Both the position numbers and the translations under genes were made by a program. DNA of 64,000 bases from Bedellia somnulentella (taxonomy: Eukaryota > Arthropoda > Insecta > Lepidoptera > Bedelliidae): assembly GCA_963576735.1 (NCBI GenBank), contig OY755187.1:7564001-7628000 (forward strand), in the 5' to 3' direction. The number at the start of each line of letters is the position of its first letter. Positions within the stretch are counted from its first letter, which is position 1. Under the pieces are notes generated by a model, which did no database searches, was not told the origin of the DNA, and saw only the letters and a program-made list of their open reading frames with translations. Positions 54,770 to 64,000 of the stretch are shown here, piece by piece.

Positions 54770-54870
54770 CACAGTCACACACATAAATCCCATAAAAAGA
54801 TAGTCAGAGCTATATATACATATACAATTAGAGCCACTTTTGGAAGCTGAGAGGCGAAAAGTATTTTTTT
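54770..54870 (-). mobile_element. SINE-A tail fragment, diverged
   Basis: ATAAATCCCATAAAAAGATA then GAGCCACTTTTGGAAGCTGA. Confidence 0.45.
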
Positions 54871-55660
54871 ATGGACAATAACCACCGATTAAGTTTTTCT
54901 TCTTGTTCCTATCCTCTTTGAGTGAGACACGAACCCTTTCATATCAAGTGTTTTAATTACATTCCATGTTTTTTTGCATAAAATCTAGAGTTATTTATTT
55001 TCAAACTCTAATCAAAATGTTAACAAGATAAAAGTGATGGCAGTTTGCAGTTAATTGAAAAATTACAACACGAATAATCGAGCATTCGTAACGCCTAAGG
55101 GCTTGATTTTTGCTTGCTGACCAACTCTGCTTGAGATTGGTTAATTTTTTATATAGCTGCTCTGCAAAAATCTTTATAACGAATATATATATACGTTTAA
55201 ACAATACTGTTTCTTCACGAATAACCGTACCTTAACTACGGTAGCTAGACCCATCGGTCTCAAGTTAAGTCATGTTACATTGTCCAGAAATCACTTAAAA
55301 GAACCCAAATTGTAAGCCACTTCTTAAGGCACCCGCGGTACGAAATAGGTTAGTGTATTATATAATATTAATAATATAATAATAAATCATTTATTTCAGG
55401 AAACAAGGCTCATATAATATTAGTAAACTTAGCCTATGTTAGTATTTTACAAAGTAGTAGGCAAAGGCATTGACTTCTGATGCGCAGCCCTGAAGCGCGG
55501 GAACACTATTCCCTTAGGCCAAAAATTCTATTTTAGCAGAATCTTCTCGTGGACTGCGGGAACCTGGAGCCAATAGGATTTGAAGTTAGTAGGCCTACTG
55601 GGCTCCAGACGTGAAATGTTGAGCACGGTTATATTTCTGAGTCGACACTATAAGCAAACA
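54871..55660. other. Unassigned intergenic sequence
   Basis: Nothing recognised. The sequence near 55240-55350 has weak SINE-A-like wording (AGACCCATCGGTCTCAAG). Confidence 0.35.
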
Positions 55661-55666
55661 CCAGAA

Positions 55667-55802
55667 GGGCAAGCACGAGCGGTGTTTAAACTAGTTATCG
55701 CGTGGGATAAAGCAGCCATCTCATACGCACTTACTTAGTATCGTATACTGCCATCTCATTCTAACCGTTATCGTGTCGATAAAATTGCGCTCGTGCTTGC
55801 CC
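55667..55802. mobile_element. MITE-1, intact (136 bp)
   Basis: GGGCAAGCACGAGC at the left and GCTCGTGCTTGCCC at the right, with core GTTTAAACTAGTTATCGCGT. Same length as the copy at 52197. Confidence 0.75.
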
Positions 55803-55917
55803 AGCTGGTCAATAAAACTATTTTGTATGGCACATGTATGAAACTCCATTGTATTGAGCTTAGTCTCGATTGGTTAATCATACCTACACTTAATCATTAT
55901 TTGATGAACAATATTTT

Positions 55918-55975
55918 AGCTTAGCTCTGGCTACCCCTTCTAGGGATTTACAGCCGTGAGTATATGTATATGTAT
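55918..55975 (+). mobile_element. SINE-A tail only
   Basis: CTCTGGCTACCCCTTCTAGG then GCCGTGAGTATATGTATATG. Confidence 0.6.
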
Positions 55976-56097
55976 GACATTGATAACTTAACTAAACCAA
56001 TCACCTACTACTATGGTGCCTTACAAATGTTTGAGTTAAAGTGCCACAGTTGTATGAATTGGCTGTACTAGATATCAAAGGCGTTTATTAAGGGATA

Positions 56098-56408
56098 CTA
56101 GTGGGTAATCCTGGCGCGACTACGTCGCGTCCAATAAAATGAGTTTATTTTGAATTTTTCCGACCAATCACAGCGCATGTCTGATCGACTAAAGTTTGCG
56201 CGCGCTTATGACACTCAAGCAAAGTCTATGGACCAAAATCGAAACTTTGAAATTCTGTAACAATTAACTTAATCCAGTTACGTCAGAATTTTGTGCACAC
56301 CACGGCCGCGAACTGTACAAAACGATACCTGAACCAAATTTCTAGCTTAACTCATCGCGTCACAGGCTTCCGAGCAAGAAAGAGGCTTACAGAAATAATA
56401 TATAAAGA
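56098..56408 (-). mobile_element. Helitron-like non-autonomous element, 311 bp
   Basis: Second copy of the element at 11305-11669. Minus-strand start TCTTTATATATTATTTC, palindrome GCGACGTAGTCGC, end CTAG|T. It lacks about 55 bp present in the first copy. Confidence 0.7.
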
Positions 56409-56499
56409 TTCTATTTCGATTCTTATTTCCTATTTTAGAGACAGTATACTACCTAAGTAATAGTTCCAATACAAATTCCTTTTACCTGTTTTACATTCA

Positions 56500-56880
56500 T
56501 ACATATTCTCACGCCATTAGTTCCTAATGGGGTAAGCAGAGACTATCGATCGCCGTTTTGTACGATCCTCTCGATTTACTCAAACTTAAACGTTCACTAC
56601 TAATACTTCTGAACATGAAGTGACATTGACACCTGGTGTTCAGAGTACCCACATTTTGCTTGGACAGTGTACTCACGTGATAGGGGGCAAGTATATATCT
56701 GTTTTGTACGCATACACTGCCACATGACTAACTACAACGCAGACATGAGGGTTTCTACAAGATGTTTTCCCTCACGTTAAAATCATGTAATATTATGTAT
56801 AAGAAAAAAAATGGTGTAGGCCTGACCCAGGATTTGAAAATTGAACACCCATCGTCTGCACGGTAACTGTTCTCTCGACT
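56500..56880 (-). mobile_element. LINE tail followed by SINE-B
   Basis: 56500-56575: ACATATTCTCACGCCATTAG and GGGGTAAGCAGAGACTATCG (LINE). 56580-56880: ACTCAAACTTAAACGTTCAC through GATAGGGGGCAAG to GTAGGCCTGACCCAGG (SINE-B with small deletions). Confidence 0.6.
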
Positions 56881-56960
56881 TACTTGTTTTATGCATGTTT
56901 TCATAATAAGTTAAAAAAGCAATGGTAATTTTGATAAATAGAGATAACCTTTGTCTTAAT

Positions 56961-57492
56961 ACATACATACATACATATACTCACGGCTATGAATCCCTAG
57001 ATGGGGTAGCCAGAGCTAAGAAAGAGAAATTCCTCAGCCACCTTTGGAAAGTTGAGTGGGGAAAAGATGGTAAAATAAAGGTTGTTGGTGATGGGTGTCC
57101 AACCACATCGCCCAAAAATCCCTTTAAAGCCCCAATACCGTTATTCGCCTCTTACGTACACCCACCGGAAGAAATGGGGTAGTGCTATTCTAAGCTGACA
57201 CTACACAGCTCTTTTGTCTTAATAAAAATAAATATTCACGACTACATATACATTCGGCCATATATCCCTAATAGGGAAGCCAGAGCTTTAGAGCTAGAAA
57301 CTCCTCAGCCACATTTACCCTTGATGGGGCGCAAGATGGTAGAAATTAAGTATCGTTTTTGTTGGGGATGGATCTCCAACCGCATCGCCCAAAAATAACT
57401 TACAAAAGCCATGGGGCTTTATATACCCTTAGTCGCCACTTACGAAACCCGTAGAAAGGGATAGTGACTTTCTCAGCCGGACTACGCGGCCA
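56961..57492 (-). mobile_element. Two SINE-A copies in tandem
   Basis: 56961-57211 and 57237-57492, same orientation, each with tail, reversed B-box-like GGGTCTCCAACCGC (GGATCTCCAACCGC in the second) and 5' end. The second is more diverged. Confidence 0.7.
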
Positions 57493-57517
57493 AAATCATA
57501 GAGTAACTTATAATATA

Positions 57518-58335
57518 CTAGTGGATCGTCCCAGCTTCGCACGGGTAGCGTTGTTTTTTAAATATCTGAGGTTTCTTTCTTCAGTCACTGCTCAAGCATT
57601 GTGAAATTCAGCGCAATGTTTTCAATTTATTAAATTTATAGCACTCCCTAAACAGTGTAGTTTGGTGATTTTGAATGCGCTTTAATGAACGGTTCAGTTT
57701 TTCCGTTTAATAGCAAATTTTGGAATAAAACGCTATGAAGTATTTATAACAATCTAAAAAATAAATCATTACGTGTTGTAGGATGCAACTACTGGCGCCA
57801 TTTAGTATTTTATAAGTAAATTAGTAACGATTCGGTTTTGGTCACGGGCGCGATGGCTTATTCTATGTATAATTTCGGTGTTTCTCTACCGATTTCTATG
57901 ATTCTTTTTTTATTGAATAGGTAATAATGTTAACTTATTTAAATTAGGGATGAGTGAGACAGTTTACAAACGTAAGAGTAAACAAATACAATCAGAATGT
58001 TCCGAACTGCTAAACTATCAGGAATTACACGTGTTATTGTGAGTCAACCGTAAAAGATAGACATAAACTGTTGAGGATTTTTTTTTAGGTAATTTTATGA
58101 AGAATATTTCCGTGATACATGATTTCTATGTAAGTTTAACCATTAAGGCTGCACACGCGACAGAAGCTTAAAAAATGGAGGAACTTCTCCCGTTTTCCCA
58201 AAATTTCCCAAAATTCCCCTTTACTACTCTGCTGGAAAGTATACAAAAACCTGCGCAGGAGTATGAAGAATAATTGTACCAAGTTTCGTCAAAATCCGTC
58301 GAGTAGTTTTTGTTTCCATAAGGAACATACAAACC

Positions 58336-58401
<66 letters not shown>

Positions 58402-58520
58402 AATTTTACTGATTGCATTTTTGGCATCAGTATCGATCCCTAATCACCACCTGATAGTTATTTTGAAAATATATTTCATGTACAGAATTGACCTCTCTAC
58501 AGATTTATTATAAGTATAGA
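57518..58520 (-). mobile_element. Helitron-like element, 1003 bp, copy 2
   Basis: Matches 50676-51661 almost throughout, with the same TC start and CTAG|T end. Its (GACA)n microsatellite (about 58336-58400) is longer than in copy 1. No Rep/helicase frame. Confidence 0.75.
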
Positions 58521-59133
58521 TGAGGCCAAAATAAAGAGAATTGAGATAAATAAGCCATACATTCGCTGTCGGTGTCGGGTATCCGTTACCCGGGAACGAG
58601 AAAAATAATAGATTGCAGAAGGCTCAATTTGACAGAATTTTAATAATAATCTGCCAGTTTCTCACCTATCACGTAAGAGAGTACATACTCGCTCTCACGC
58701 GCCTCATACTATTAAGGCTGGAGGGCAGTTCAGAAGATACCGAAAGGAAAATATTATTTTCAAATACTTTACATGCTTACATTGCCATATTTAACTACTG
58801 ATTTAGTTATACTAGTATATGGCATCCAACAGTTGTTAATGTAATCAATAATTAAAATTAATAATTGAAACTTTCTTTCTTAGTCACGCGATTCTTCGTG
58901 CCAATTACACTAGATGAAACAGTTGTTGTATTAGTAAGTAGAAATAGCTTGTTCTTACATTACATATACGCATAGAGTTAATATTATTCGACTATGCATA
59001 TATGTCATTAACAAGGGCTCACATGGGGCTCACAAACGGCACATAAAACTATTTCATATACAACACTGTTTTGATAAACATATATCTACGGTGTGAACGT
59101 TTGAGTTTGAGTTTTAATAAAACAACCACCCGT
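58521..59133. other. Unassigned intergenic sequence
   Basis: No gene seen. A SINE-B-tail-like GGTGTGAACGTTTGAGTTTG lies at about 59090-59110. Confidence 0.35.
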
Positions 59134-59319
59134 CAGGAACGGATCCAGCCCATAAAAATGGCAAATGGTGGGCATAGGCACTCAAAAATCTCTTGGCCAT
59201 AGTGTTAGTAACGTCATATCAGTTTCAGCCTCAATAAACCATAGAAGTTTGAGGTAACCTAGGGGTCGATTAGGGTTGTGGGCATGCCCATGTTGCCCAT
59301 ATCGCTGGATCCTCCCTTG
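59134..59319. mobile_element. hAT-type MITE, 186 bp, 8-bp TSD
   Basis: CCACCCGT is duplicated at 59126-59133 and 59320-59327. Inverted ends are CAGGAACGGATCCAGC (left) and reverse-complement CAAGGGAGGATCCAGC (right). 8-bp duplication plus CA-G ends fits hAT. Confidence 0.7.
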
Positions 59320-59639
59320 CCACCCGTCACGTGAATAAATTGTTTAGGGAAGAAATAAAATGGGTATACTGCCTCCCAGGTGATGTTAATTACTTTGGTT
59401 ATACAGTGTCTCCGCGGTACGTAAAGTTAGTGAGCTTAAACAGTATTTCATATTTATACCAAAGTTCGGATCGATTATGGAACAATTATCAATATGGTAT
59501 TACTTTTAATTAATATTTATGCATCCTAGTTGTGTAATTATTATATTTAAAAAAATAGAGGATAAAGTAATATAAGGTTATGGATTGGGTTGGAAATAGT
59601 ACGATTCCTTAAAAGTGCGGTGCGAGATATAATATTGTT

Positions 59640-59925
59640 AAAAAGATAGTTTGGGCACATAGAGAAGAGAGGATAGATGTTTGTAAATGGTTGAAAGAGA
59701 TTTTTGAGCTTATGTGAAAGGTAATGTCAGTAGAACACAACGACGGAGGACAGATTCAGATCAAATAGAGAATGATCTTAAAAAGGCAGGCGTCCGAGAT
59801 GGGAAGAATAAAGAACATGTATGAAAAGTTTTATGAATGTCGACGATGCTGGAGAGGTTTGCCAGGATCGTACCAAGTCTCTGCCTACCCCAATGACCAC
59901 TAAGGGCGTGAGTATATACGTGTAT
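59640..59925 (+). mobile_element. RTE-like LINE 3' end, frameshifted
   Basis: TTTGGGCACATAGAGAAGAG, GGCAGGCGTCCGAGATGGG and CTCTGCCTACCCCAATGACC match the coding end and tail of the LINE, with several indels. Confidence 0.65.
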
Positions 59926-60162
59926 AAAACAAAACATGATTACTCAAATTTACATATGAAAAGTTCAAAACAATCATAATTAAATTAACTTTTTAACGTA
60001 TATTTTTCTCATGAAAAATAGGAACGCGCGCTGTATATGTAGTTAACTGTATACCATCACGTTTTGGTGTATGTGCAAAGAGATATAGTAGTGATATTAA
60101 AAACTAAAACATCATCCATTTAACCAAAACAACTACTTATTTCAAACATGGAAATAGATGAT

Positions 60163-60530
60163 AGACATGATAGTCCAGTGGGTAGAACACCCGCCCGAAA
60201 ACAGAAGGGCGTGAGTTCCAATCCTGGGTCGGGCCTACACCAATTTATCTTTTCTAAAGTCATATGTGTGGTTAATTTATCATGGTTGTTAACGGTGAGG
60301 GAAAACATCGTGAGGAAACCCACATGACTGAGTTGTACTTAGTCATGTGACAGTGTATTCGTACAAAACGGCGATAGGCCTGCCCCCTATCACGTGAGTA
60401 CACTGTCCATGCAAAACGTGGGTACTCTGAACACCAGGTGACAAAGTCACGTGATGTTCAGAAGTATTAGTACCTCTGCCAACCCCTTCGGGGATATTCG
60501 GCGTGAACGTTTATGTTTATGTATTATGTT
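60163..60530 (+). mobile_element. SINE-B, full length (reference copy)
   Basis: Head: GATAGTCCAGTGGGTAGAAC (A-box-like) and GTGAGTTCCAATCCTGGGTC (B-box-like). Body: CATATGTGTGGTTAATTTAT, CATCGTGAGGAAACCCACAT, CACTGTCCATGCAAAACGTG. Tail: CTCTGCCAACCCCTTCGGGG (60474-60493), GGCGTGAACGTTTATG and a TTTATG-type end. About 365 bp. Confidence 0.85.
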
Positions 60531-60744
60531 ATGTTATGGAAAAAAGTTATTACAGCTAGCTTGTTGAAAGTAATAGTTAAATCTCAAGATAAGATAAAGC
60601 ATAGTACTTCAATTTAACTGTTTTTCCCATACTCTTGCGCACGTTTCACAAAGAGTGCTTTTACTTTCATTTTAGTAGGTAAAGTCGTGAGTTACTTTAC
60701 AATAAAGAGGTAATATCAGAATAGGCTTTGTTCTTATATTTAAG

Positions 60745-60890
60745 TTGATAAGATTAAATTCGCGGCATAGATTGCATGAGGCCATAGAGAGGATAGATGA
60801 AAGAAAATTGGTAAAAGAGATACGAGTATTAACAGCCAATGTGGGTGGTAATATCAGTAGAGGACGACCACAGAGGACACATTTATATGA
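60745..60890 (+). mobile_element. LINE coding fragment
   Basis: IERIDERKLVKEI and NVGGNISRGRPQRTHLYEI match the RTE-like LINE C-terminus. The 3' tail is missing. Confidence 0.6.
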
Positions 60891-61237
60891 AATCATATTG
60901 CAACAATTATTTCAATCCACCATCATTTTCCACCTTTTTCTGGCCAAAATTTCTGAGGAGACGTTCATTTTGAAGCTCTTGAAATCCGGTTTTATAATTA
61001 TAGCCTTCAACGTTTTCATGACATGATTTTCTGATTCCTTTTTGATGAATTTCCTAACATAATAATTTAATATGAATCCCCTTTACGCAATGCTTATTCA
61101 GTGCGGCGTTTACATATATAAATATAATTTAAATTATTAAAAAGATCCATACTGAATTAATCAATTGCTCTACAGAGTTATGAGTTAAGCCACAACGACA
61201 TAACATACATGACATAACGACATAACATATTATGTTA

Positions 61238-61480
61238 ATAAACGTTCACGCCGTTTATCCCCGAAGGGGTTGGCAGAGGTACCAATACTTCTGAACTCAC
61301 ATGGCAGCGCCATCTAGTGTCCAGAGAAGGTACCCACGTTTTGCTTAGACAGTGTACTCACGTGATAGGGGGCAGGCCTATCGCCGTTTAGTACGAATAC
61401 ACTGTCACATGACTAAGTACAACTCAGCCATGTGGGTTTCCTCACGATGTTTTCCCTCACCGTTAACTACCATGATAAGC
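61238..61480 (-). mobile_element. SINE-B, headless
   Basis: AACGTTCACGCCGTTTATCC to GTTTTCCCTCACCGTTAACT. Confidence 0.75.
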
Positions 61481-61604
61481 CACAACGATACTTGATTAAA
61501 TACTAAATCGTTTGTGTTTATCTTTTATTTTGGGTTTATAAATGATTGCGGAATTGTTAAATACAATTATTGTTTTGATTATGGACATGTGTGTTTAATA
61601 TTAA

Positions 61605-62025
61605 TAATGTGGGTACTCCAATCACAGGTGAAAATGTCACGTGATGTTCAGAAGTTGGGGTAAATGGGGTTTTATTTATGAGTAATATTCCCCACATGAG
61701 GAATTCATGCCAAAAAACATTAAAATTAAATGGGGTACGTTTAAGTTTAATCTTTGAGTGTTTAATAAATACTAAAGAGTTTTTTAGGATTCATGATAAT
61801 AATGAATGTATTATTTTAGTTGTGTAGGGTTGGCGAAGAATAGCACTAACCCATTTGTAACTGCGTTTTGGGTGTTTTTAAGTGGTTTTCGGGCGCATTG
61901 GCAAACTTGGCACTAACCTTCCTATATTTTACCATTTTTCCCGCTTAACTTCCGAATACAGCTGTTTAATTGCCAATTTTGAAATTCCGGCTACCCCCTT
62001 CTTAGAAATTATAGCCATGATTATT
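61605..62025 (+). mobile_element. SINE-B scrap, repeat C end, diverged SINE-A
   Basis: About 61605-61655 has a SINE-B piece (GGTGAAAATGTCACGTGATG). 61680-61730 matches the short insert at 18848 (reverse complement). 61812-62025 is an old SINE-A (GTGTAGGGTTGGCGAAGAAT to TTATAGCCATGATT). Confidence 0.4.
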
Positions 62026-62620
62026 TTGTATTTGTGTACTATTTTCTATTATTGTAAATAGTTTGCATGCTACTCAGAACAATTTCTTTATTTTTATTCT
62101 TAGGAAATAGGGTTTTTGTCTCCACATTTAGAATGCCAATCTTTTAGCGCATTCTCTGTGTGATGTTAAGATTCTCTCCGTGATAATCCTTTCCATCTAT
62201 ATTCTATTATCACCCAAATATAGAAACAGTAAGAATTTCAATTTCCGTTTAGGTTCAAAGATGAGTTGCTGAGTTAATAAACCCGATGTGAAATCATCGC
62301 TGGGAATCAACAAGTAATTTGTTCGTAGTAGAAATCGTTGAGAAAACCACGCTTTTGCCTAGATACGGTGAATTACATACATACTTGTTCAACAGGTTTT
62401 ATAGGATTTCTTCATATGTCCTATAATAGGAAATTCTATATTCACTATAGAGCACTACTGATATTATGATATTAGCATTGCATTGGTAGGTAATAAAGGG
62501 TTTCAATAAATAATTCTTGATAGGTTTAACAATACAATTCTTGCTTGGCCAAAGATTCATAACTAATAATCATAATAAGATTCATAATAACAAAATTATA
62601 AAGATTGAGATATTTGTAGA
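62026..62620. other. Unassigned intergenic sequence
   Basis: Nothing recognised. Confidence 0.4.
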
Positions 62621-62629
62621 ATCTAATAG

Positions 62630-62800
62630 GAGGACACATTTGGACTAAATAGCGAGTGTGCTCAAAAAGATAGGCATCCAAAGTATGAAGAATAAAAGAG
62701 CATGTATGATAATAAATTGATGGATATAAAGGAAGCTAGAGAGGTTCGCCGGGGTTGTACAAAGAGGCAATCGATAGTTTCTGCCTACCATCATATGCAA
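62630..62800 (+). mobile_element. LINE 3' end fragment, degraded
   Basis: GAGGACACATTTGGACTAAA, AGATAGGCATCCAAAGTATG and AATAAAAGAGCATGTATGAT match the LINE end with many changes. Confidence 0.55.
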
Positions 62801-63029
62801 TGCGCTTCGTAAGAATAGACTGCTAAATAAATATGTATTTTCCTATGTACATAAATAGATACATACATATACTCAAGGATATTTTTAAATATATGTTTTC
62901 ATTTCAGTCAGTCAGCCTCAACGTTTACAACCTTGATAAAATAACCACACAGAATACTTAAGCAAAGACTCATTAGCGTTGGCTCGACTCCAGAGTCCAA
63001 AATACGGCTCTTTGTATAAGATGTTAGAA

Positions 63030-63260
63030 TTACCTCAAGCGTTCACGCCATATATCCTTGAAGGGGTTGGCAGAGGCACTAATATTTCTGAACATCACGT
63101 GACATCGTCCCCAGGTGTTCAGTGTATCCATGCTTTGCTCGGACAGTGCACTCACGTGATAGGGGGCAGGCCTATCGCCGTTTTGTACGAATACTCTGTC
63201 ACATGACTAAGTACAACTTAGCTATGTGGGTTTCCTCACGATGTTTTCCCTTACCGTTCC
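63030..63260 (-). mobile_element. SINE-B, headless
   Basis: AAGCGTTCACGCCATATATC through GATAGGGGGCAGGCCTATCG to GTTTTCCCTTACCG. Confidence 0.7.
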
Positions 63261-63365
63261 TCCTGTTAGAATTAACTTCTTAATATACTACTTCCACAGA
63301 AGATACGGAAGTTAAAGAATTTGGGCGGTATCATTCGTCTAGTTTTATCTTCAAAGTCCGTTTTT

Positions 63366-63600
63366 AGGGTTCCGTAGCCAAATGGCAAAAACGGGACCCT
63401 TATAGATTCGTCATGTCTGTCTGTCTGTCCGTCCGTCCGTCCGTCCGTATGTCACAGCCAGTTTATTCCGAAACTATAAGAACTATATTATTGAAAATTG
63501 GTGCGTAGATGTATTCTGTAAACCGCATTAAGATTTTAAAATAAAATCTGAAAAAAAAAAACCAAAATTTTTAGGGTTCCCCATACATAGAACTGAAACT
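63366..63600 (+). repeat. Dispersed insect repeat with (TCCG)n
   Basis: AGGGTTCCGTAGCCAAATGG, ACGGGACCCTTATAGATTCG and a TGTCTGTCTG/TCCG run. I know this wording as a widespread repeat in moths and butterflies. Its class is not decided here. Confidence 0.45.
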
Positions 63601-64000
63601 CAAATTTTTTTTTCATTAAACCTATACGTGTGGGGTATCTATCAAAAGGTATTTGAAAATGATGTTGAGGTTTCTTATATCATTTTTTTCAAAACTGAAT
63701 AGTTTGCGCGAGAGACTTTTCCAAAGTGGTAAAATGTGTGTCCCCCCGCCGTAACTTCTAAAATATGGGCATGATAAAACTGAAAAAAATATATGATGTG
63801 TATTACTATACAAACTACTAACGAAAATTGGTTTGAATGAGATCTAGCCAGTAGTTCTATTTTTAAACGTCATAAATCAAATTACTTACCTAATTTATTA
63901 ATTTCACTTAAATATATAACAATAATTTTACTATCACAGGCCTTATGCATAAAACGTGAACCATTGTTTTCTTATAGTAAATCAGTGATATAAAAAAAAG
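63601..64000. other. Unassigned end of window
   Basis: Probably the continuation of the preceding repeat. The minus-strand frame at 63622-63813 has no recognisable features. Confidence 0.3.

Noticed and set aside
58224..58427. Minus-strand frame with CLSV repeats
   Set aside because: Direct translation of the (GACA)n microsatellite inside a Helitron-like element.

Overview
The window reads as a piece of an insect nuclear genome, most probably from a moth or butterfly. It is AT-rich and has intron-split genes with GT/AG splice sites. It is crowded with nested repeats of kinds common in Lepidoptera: Helitron-like elements obeying A|TC...CTAG|T, tRNA-derived short repeats, RTE-like LINE tails and a Ty1/copia element. 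No bacterial, organellar or viral gene was recognised. The species cannot be named from the sequence alone.

Three host genes can be rebuilt exon by exon. (1) Positions 16870 down to 5699, minus strand: an 11-exon RNA-binding protein of the RBM28/Nop4 nucleolar family, about 773 aa. Its first two RRM modules look like a tandem duplication of one exon pair. (2) Positions 26614-28507, plus strand: a 3-exon, 219-aa MADF-domain protein with a BESS-like C-terminus. (3) Positions 32930-52829, plus strand: an 8-exon, 521-aa mitochondrial-clan cytochrome P450, closest in character to CYP301A1. All exon joins keep frame, so each gene looks intact.

Layout. 1-5650: nested repeats, dominated by a 3.6-kb element with ~450-bp terminal inverted repeats that landed inside an older SINE. 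5699-16870: RBM28-like gene, with a 156-bp tandem array in intron 8 and many TE fragments in its introns. 16977-26205: a 0.5-kb MITE-like element, then a copia retrotransposon (5-bp target duplication ATCAG) that carries a second copy of that MITE in its 5' LTR and a 4.1-kb foreign insert in its integrase. 26614-28507: MADF gene. 28600-32900: SINE/LINE fragments. 32930-52829: P450 gene, with an 11-kb first intron holding a 600-bp hairpin, Helitrons and SINEs. 52830-64000: P450 3' flank, then only repeats.

RBM28-like and MADF genes are divergent. Removing the copia and MITE copy A leaves roughly 0.7 kb between their start codons, so they may once have shared a compact bidirectional promoter.

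The best candidate for something new is at the repeat level. Three otherwise different families (an RTE-like LINE, here SINE-A with TATG tails, and SINE-B with a tRNA-like head) share one 3' tail motif with a small CCC/GGG hairpin. This is what is expected if one LINE machinery mobilises all three. Family names SINE-A, SINE-B, SINE-D, repeat C and MITE-1 are labels made here for convenience. All exon and repeat boundaries were worked out by eye, without alignment software.
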